Shown here in pieces: positions 7,611-11,629 of a DNA stretch of 11,629 nt. The stretch covers positions 1-11,629 of the forward strand of contig JAKSUF010000026.1 of NCBI GenBank assembly GCA_024409145.1, in the 5' to 3' direction. Both the position numbers and the translations under genes were made by a program. Numbering within the stretch: the first letter of the stretch is position 1; every line of letters begins with the position of its first letter. Below the pieces are notes generated by a model that worked only from the letters and a program-made list of their open reading frames with translations, was not told where the DNA came from and ran no database searches. The stretch comes from an archaeon. Lineage in GTDB: Archaea > Methanobacteriota > Methanobacteria > Methanobacteriales > Methanobacteriaceae.

Positions 7611-9365
7611 TTATACCTCAGCACATTGTTTTACAACTTTTTCTTGGATTTCTTTAATCTTAGCATCGAATTCTTCTTCAGGTATGTATTTCATTCTTGC
7701 AATTTCATCTTTAACTTGTAAAGCAGCAATGTCTCTTACATTAGCTCCACGAGTTACAGCTGCACTAGCTTCTTTGTGGAATCCTAAAATAGTAGCTAAC
7801 ATAGCAGCTTGTTTTTTAGGAGAACAGTAAGTATCGACATCATCGAATGCATTTTGTTGTAAGAAGTCTTCTCTTAACATACGAGTAGTTTCTAAGATTA
7901 CTTGTTCAGCATCAGGTAAAGCATCAGGACCAACTAATTGTACAATTTCTTGAAGTTCAGATTCTTTTTGTAAGAGAACCATAGCTTGGTCTCTGTTAGA
8001 TCTCCATTCTTCAGTAGTGTTGGTTTTCCACCAGTTAGTGATACTGTCTACATATAAAGAGTAACTTTCTAACCAGTCAATGGAAGGGAAGTGACGTTTG
8101 TCTGCAAGAGATGCGTCTAATGCCCAAAATACTTTACAAATACGTAAGGTGTTTTGAGTAACTGGTTCAGATAAGTCCCCACCAGGAGGAGATACTGCAC
8201 CTACTACAGTAATAGAAGATTCTTTAGGTTCTTGACCTAAGGTAACAACTCTTCCAGCTCTTTCGTAGAATTGTGCTAATCTAGATGCTAAGTAAGCAGG
8301 GTAACCTTCTTCCCCAGGCATCTCTTCAAGTCTACCAGAAATTTCTCTCATAGCTTCTGCCCATCTAGAGGTAGAATCTGCCATAAGTGCTACATCGTAA
8401 CCTTGGTCACGGAAGTATTCTGCAATAGTAATACCAGTATATACACATGCTTCACGAGCAGCTACTGGCATGTTAGAAGTGTTAGCAATAAGAACAGTTC
8501 TGTCCATGATTGGGTTTCCAGTTTTTGGGTCAGTAAGGAATGGGAACTCAGTAAGTACTTCAGTCATTTCGTTTCCACGTTCTCCACATCCAATATAAAC
8601 CACAATATCTGCATCTGCCCATTTAGCTAATTGTTGTTGGGTAACAGTTTTACCTGAACCGAAAGGACCAGGAATAGCTGCTGCTCCTCCTTTAGCTAAA
8701 CAGAAGAAAGTATCTTGTGCTCTTTGACCAGTAACTAATGGTATATCTGGATCAAGTTTTTCTTTGTATGGACGTCCTTTACGAACAGGCCATTTTTGGA
8801 GCATTTGAACTTCTTTAATTCCATCAGCAGTTTCAATTTCAGCAATAGTTTCAGTAATAGTGAATTCACCTTTAGCAACTATGCTTTTAACAGTACCTTC
8901 AAATGCAGGAGGTACCATAATTTTTTGAAGTACTGCAGAAGTTTCTTGTACTTGACCAAGAACATCACCGACAGTAACTTTGTCCCCTACTTTAGCTACA
9001 GGTTCAAAAGTCCATTTTTTATCTCTGTCAATAGAAGGTACATCTACACCTCTAGCGATGTAGTCACCAGTAAGTTCTCTAATAACTTCTAATGGTCTTT
9101 GAATTCCATCATAGATACAACCCATTACACCAGGTCCAAGTTCTACAGATAATGGACCTCCAGTACTTTCTACTTTTTCACCAGGTTTTAACCCAGCAGT
9201 TTCTTCATATACCTGAATGGTAGCAGTGTCACCTTCAAGCTCAATAATCTCACCAATAAGCTTAGAGTCACCTACTCTTACCACTTCATACATTTGAGTT
9301 CCTCTCATCCCATCTGCAACGATAACAGGACCTGCAATTTTAATAATATTTCCTTCAGTAATCAT
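7611..9365 (-). CDS. atpA: A-type ATP synthase catalytic subunit A
   Basis: This 584-residue subunit carries the catalytic nucleotide site that makes ATP in the A1 head. It has an N-terminal beta-barrel (about 4-70), the bulge or non-homologous region characteristic of A/V-type subunits (about 115-190), and a RecA-like core. The P-loop is GPFGSGKT (233-240) with K239; the catalytic glutamate is probably E262 in GCGERGNEMTEV; the Walker B region is VALMADSTSRWAEA (325-338); EEMPGEEGYPAYLASRLAQF follows (347-366). A helical C-terminal domain completes it. Length is typical and no intein interrupts the P-loop region, a site where some archaeal A subunits have one. The start ATG overlaps the atpF stop as ATGA. 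The intact active site supports a working enzyme. Confidence 0.99.
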   Translation of the reverse strand: MITEGNIIKIAGPVIVADGMRGTQMYEVVRVGDSKLIGEIIELEGDTATIQVYEETAGLKPGEKVESTGGPLSVELGPGVMGCIYDGIQRPLEVIRELTGDYIARGVDVPSIDRDKKWTFEPVAKVGDKVTVGDVLGQVQETSAVLQKIMVPPAFEGTVKSIVAKGEFTITETIAEIETADGIKEVQMLQKWPVRKGRPYKEKLDPDIPLVTGQRAQDTFFCLAKGGAAAIPGPFGSGKTVTQQQLAKWADADIVVYIGCGERGNEMTEVLTEFPFLTDPKTGNPIMDRTVLIANTSNMPVAAREACVYTGITIAEYFRDQGYDVALMADSTSRWAEAMREISGRLEEMPGEEGYPAYLASRLAQFYERAGRVVTLGQEPKESSITVVGAVSPPGGDLSEPVTQNTLRICKVFWALDASLADKRHFPSIDWLESYSLYVDSITNWWKTNTTEEWRSNRDQAMVLLQKESELQEIVQLVGPDALPDAEQVILETTRMLREDFLQQNAFDDVDTYCSPKKQAAMLATILGFHKEASAAVTRGANVRDIAALQVKDEIARMKYIPEEEFDAKIKEIQEKVVKQCAEV

Positions 9366-9679
9366 TTAACCATCTCTACCCCGATAACTCTCTTAATAAG
9401 AGCAGCCATTTGGTCAGAGCCACCTTCAGAGGAACCAGATTTATCTGGTATCTCAATAATCATTGGTAAAACTTCAGCACCAATTCTTTTATCAATAAAT
9501 TCTCTTATATTGTCAGCTATCTTTTGTGTAATTATAATAATTGAAATTTCATCATTTAATAATTCATCAAGAGCATTCTCAGCTTCTTCATCATTTTTTA
9601 CAATAATACCTTTCTTAACTCCACCAAGTTTAAAACCTGTGACAGTATCGATATCTCCAATTACAGCGACATCACTCAT
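9362..9679 (-). CDS. atpF: A-type ATP synthase subunit F
   Basis: The 105-residue protein is the small rotor subunit that binds D in the central stalk. It has the expected alternating alpha/beta fold: the N-terminal strand and turn VAVIGDIDTVTGFKLGGV (4-21), a central strand SIIIITQKIAD (46-56), and VLPMIIEIPDKSG (70-82) leading to a flexible C-terminal helix that contacts D. Length is normal. GGGAGATG just upstream is a good ribosome site. The gene overlaps atpC upstream and atpA downstream, each by the four bases ATGA, so its translation is probably coupled to both. Confidence 0.96.
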   Translation of the reverse strand: MSDVAVIGDIDTVTGFKLGGVKKGIIVKNDEEAENALDELLNDEISIIIITQKIADNIREFIDKRIGAEVLPMIIEIPDKSGSSEGGSDQMAALIKRVIGVEMVK

Positions 9680-10830
9680 ACTAACATCTCCCTAAGTTTA
9701 GCAACTGGGAAGTTTTCTTCTCTTTTAGCTCTTGCAATAATTTTTAAGTTTCTTACTTCAACTTCTTTTTGAGATAAGAATCCAATAATAGGACCTACTC
9801 CTAAAGGTTTTCTCATAGAGTAAGATTTAGCAGATTCAACTAAAAATTTATCTAAAGCTTTTTCAAAGAGAGCAACAGAACCAGTCTCATTGTATTGTGG
9901 AAGAACTTCAGCGAGAACAGGAGCGAATTTAGTTCCTTCTAAACTGGAAACAACTCCTTCAACACTTTCAGATTCCATAAGATCTTTAAGTTTCCATTCT
10001 CTTAATTGATAACCTCTACTAGACACATAAGGACTAATAGCAGCATAATCTAAATTATCAGCTTTTGCTCTTAAGATTAATTTAATATTAGCAACATCTA
10101 CTTGATTTCCAATATATGCATAAAGAACTTGAGTGTTTTCATCTGCAGGAGTTTCGGAAGATGCCATTAATTTTTCTAAGTAGTATTTATCTAATGCATT
10201 TTCTAAAGGAAGAACCATATTAGATTTTTCATACTCAGTAAGTGCTTCTTCTAAAACAGGTGCATATTCAGTTCCATCTAATCCTGCAACAATATCAGTT
10301 ACAGATTCGGAATCAACTAAACGTGCTAAATCATCATATAATGAACCAGTAGGTATTAAAAGTTCTTCAGTAGCTTCTTTATTTAATCCAGCATCTTTAG
10401 CTGCAAATAAACTTTTGATATTATTAATATCAGATTTTTTAGCTAATACAGCAAATGAAGATTTAACATCTTTAGGAACCATTCTGGAAACCATATCATA
10501 AGTTTCACCAAGCTGAATATCTAATGCTTTATCAAGAGAATAATTATCTACATATTCTGCATAGTCCGGAGATCCTCTGAGATAATTAGCAACTTCATCA
10601 ACATTATTAGCTTCAATAATTTCAGAAAGTTGTTTTTCATCAAATAATCTTCCTTTTCTTGCTCTTGCTCTTGCACTAGGATGAAGGTATGGATAAATAT
10701 CTAAAATTGGTCTACTTGTAACAACTACAATAATTGCACCAATAACAACAAATGCTAAAATTACTAATGCTAAAAAAGCTTCGTTAGAAAGCCCTAAAGA
10801 CTGGATAATTAAAGCAATTTCGTCAGCCAT
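9676..10830 (-). CDS. atpC: A-type ATP synthase subunit C with an N-terminal membrane segment
   Basis: Subunit C (384 residues) is the socket that joins the D/F shaft to the K ring, equivalent to subunit d of eukaryotic V-ATPase. Three related helical repeats are visible, for example LVDSESVTDIVAGLDGTEYAP (171-191) against LMESESVEGVVSSLEGTKFAP (284-304), each followed by a similar ALDK-containing helix; a third, more diverged copy lies at about 70-117. This matches the known pseudo-threefold build. Residues 18-38 (within EAFLALVILAFVVIGAIIVVV) form a strong hydrophobic helix ahead of the soluble domain. Soluble C subunits of known structure lack it, so this one is probably anchored in the membrane. 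The next Met is residue 112, so the start at 10830, with AGGAGAG upstream, is secure. The stop overlaps atpF. Confidence 0.95.
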   Translation of the reverse strand: MADEIALIIQSLGLSNEAFLALVILAFVVIGAIIVVVTSRPILDIYPYLHPSARARARKGRLFDEKQLSEIIEANNVDEVANYLRGSPDYAEYVDNYSLDKALDIQLGETYDMVSRMVPKDVKSSFAVLAKKSDINNIKSLFAAKDAGLNKEATEELLIPTGSLYDDLARLVDSESVTDIVAGLDGTEYAPVLEEALTEYEKSNMVLPLENALDKYYLEKLMASSETPADENTQVLYAYIGNQVDVANIKLILRAKADNLDYAAISPYVSSRGYQLREWKLKDLMESESVEGVVSSLEGTKFAPVLAEVLPQYNETGSVALFEKALDKFLVESAKSYSMRKPLGVGPIIGFLSQKEVEVRNLKIIARAKREENFPVAKLREMLV

Positions 10831-10842
10831 ATTTCATCTCTC

Positions 10843-11523
10843 CTAAAATAAAGTTTTTGCAACATCTGAACGTAATGATTTCTTAAATCTTAACATTCTA
10901 GCTTCAATAGTATTATTAACTTGGATTTCTCCATTTCTAGTTTTTAATATAGCTCCACCAATAGTATCAATAGGTTCACCAATTTCTAAAGTGGTTTTAA
11001 TTCCTGCTTCGGAAGAAACATCACTAGCAATAGAGTTAAGGTTAATACCACTGTTTTTACCAGTTACTAAAGATTTAACTTTATCAACAATAGCATCTAA
11101 TTTACCTTCAACTTTAGCAGCATCTTCTGCTTTTAATAAGATAATTAAGTCTCCGCCACCAATTTCAGCAGCAGCTTCTTTAATCATTTCAATTAAAGCA
11201 GCAGTATATTCTTCACTATTGGAATTAGCCATATTGGATAACTCTTCAGTAGCTTTATTAAAAGCTTCTTCAATTACTTCCTCTTTTGCCTCTAATTCTG
11301 CCCTACGACCATTCATTTTAGCTTCAGAAATAATTTGTTGATATCTTAAATCAGCTTGTTTAGAAGCATCATTTAAGATTTTTTCTTTTTCTTCAGCTGC
11401 TCTTTTCTCACCATCAGCGAGAATAGCATCACATTTGGTCTGAGCTTCAGCTTTATTAGCATCAGCTTTTACTTGAGCTTCAGACATAATAGTAGAGACA
11501 ATATTGTCTGCTCCAGAGCTCAT
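10843..11523 (-). CDS. atpE: A-type ATP synthase subunit E (peripheral stalk)
   Basis: The 226-residue protein forms the outer stalk, with subunit H, that stops the A3B3 head from turning with the rotor. The N-terminal half (about 1-105) is a long Ala/Glu/Lys-rich coiled-coil helix, for example EAQVKADANKAEAQTKCDAI (15-34). The C-terminal half is a globular alpha/beta domain containing GGGDLIILLKAEDAAKV and, near the end, GGAILKTRNGEIQVNNTIEARM, the family signature. Length is slightly above the usual 190-210. It begins 13 bases after the atpK stop, with AAGGAGGT overlapping that stop as its ribosome site, and ends 12 bases before atpC. A small tail after the signature matches the family. Confidence 0.96.
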   Translation of the reverse strand: MSSGADNIVSTIMSEAQVKADANKAEAQTKCDAILADGEKRAAEEKEKILNDASKQADLRYQQIISEAKMNGRRAELEAKEEVIEEAFNKATEELSNMANSNSEEYTAALIEMIKEAAAEIGGGDLIILLKAEDAAKVEGKLDAIVDKVKSLVTGKNSGINLNSIASDVSSEAGIKTTLEIGEPIDTIGGAILKTRNGEIQVNNTIEARMLRFKKSLRSDVAKTLF

Positions 11524-11530
11524 ATAATTG

Positions 11531-11538
11531 ACCTCCTT
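11531..11538 (-). promoter_or_regulatory. Strong ribosome binding site of atpE overlapping the atpK stop
   Basis: AAGGAGGT on the minus strand lies 7 bases before the atpE ATG and shares two bases with the atpK TAA stop. It supports ATG 11523 as the start and suggests coupled translation. Confidence 0.85.
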
Positions 11539-11629
11539 AAGCTAATATTCCACCGAATACCATGAGTAAGATAGCAATCAAGAAACCGTAAATAGCCTGA
11601 GTTTCTGGTAATGCAGAGAAAATAATACC
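11537..11629 (-). CDS. atpK: A-type ATP synthase membrane subunit K, C-terminal 30 residues
   Basis: Only the last 30 codons are in the window; the gene continues beyond the right edge. They read as the final proteolipid helix, with SALPETQAIYGFLIAILL (5-22) followed by MVFGGILA and a TAA stop. The glutamate of PET is the ion-binding carboxylate of the rotating ring. The following threonine fits the Glu-Ser/Thr pattern of sodium-binding ring subunits, but the partner glutamine of the preceding helix lies outside the window. The position directly upstream of atpE matches the archaeal order I-K-E-C-F-A-B-D. Confidence 0.93.
   Translation of the reverse strand, partial: GIIFSALPETQAIYGFLIAILLMVFGGILA

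Overview
The window is chromosomal DNA from a very AT-rich methanogenic archaeon, most likely of the order Methanobacteriales and probably a gut lineage such as Methanosphaera or Methanobrevibacter. Three things point there: an archaeal DnaG primase with a central Toprim domain, an A-type (V/A) ATP synthase operon in archaeal gene order, and a tRNA-Gln with an A1-U72 pair and no encoded CCA. The genus is an inference from base composition and protein character; I could not search a database.

Layout, left to right. Bases 1-758 hold no convincing gene. They are extremely AT-rich (about 14% G+C over 1-660 by hand count), contain an imperfect inverted repeat, and end in the leader of dnaG. Bases 759-2081 (+) are dnaG, followed by a strong hairpin/T-tract terminator. 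Bases 2264-3427 (+) form a two-gene unit: a XerA/XerD-like tyrosine recombinase with a complete catalytic set, then a 50-codon membrane protein. Convergent to it, 3507-4832 (-) encodes an orphan ATP-grasp ligase-like protein of unknown substrate. Upstream of that, on the same strand, is tRNA-Gln(UUG) at 5054-5125 with its own TATA-like element and T-tract.

The right half (5466-11629, all -) is the 3' part of the ATP synthase operon, transcribed K-E-C-F-A-B-D and running off the right edge inside atpK. C/F and F/A overlap by ATGA, A/B are separated by 2 bases, and only the B-D junction (73 bases) is loose. A and B form the catalytic headpiece, D and F the central rotor shaft, C couples the shaft to the membrane ring, E is a peripheral stalk, and K is the ion-translocating ring subunit. 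Together they make ATP from the ion gradient produced by methanogenesis.

Most of the window is ordinary core genome. The points most worth a second look are the small membrane protein behind xerA, an A-C mismatch in the tRNA-Gln anticodon stem, an N-terminal membrane segment on AtpC, the orphan ATP-grasp gene, and possible structures in the leaders of dnaG and the tRNA. I see no CRISPR array, insertion sequence, prophage or defence island.
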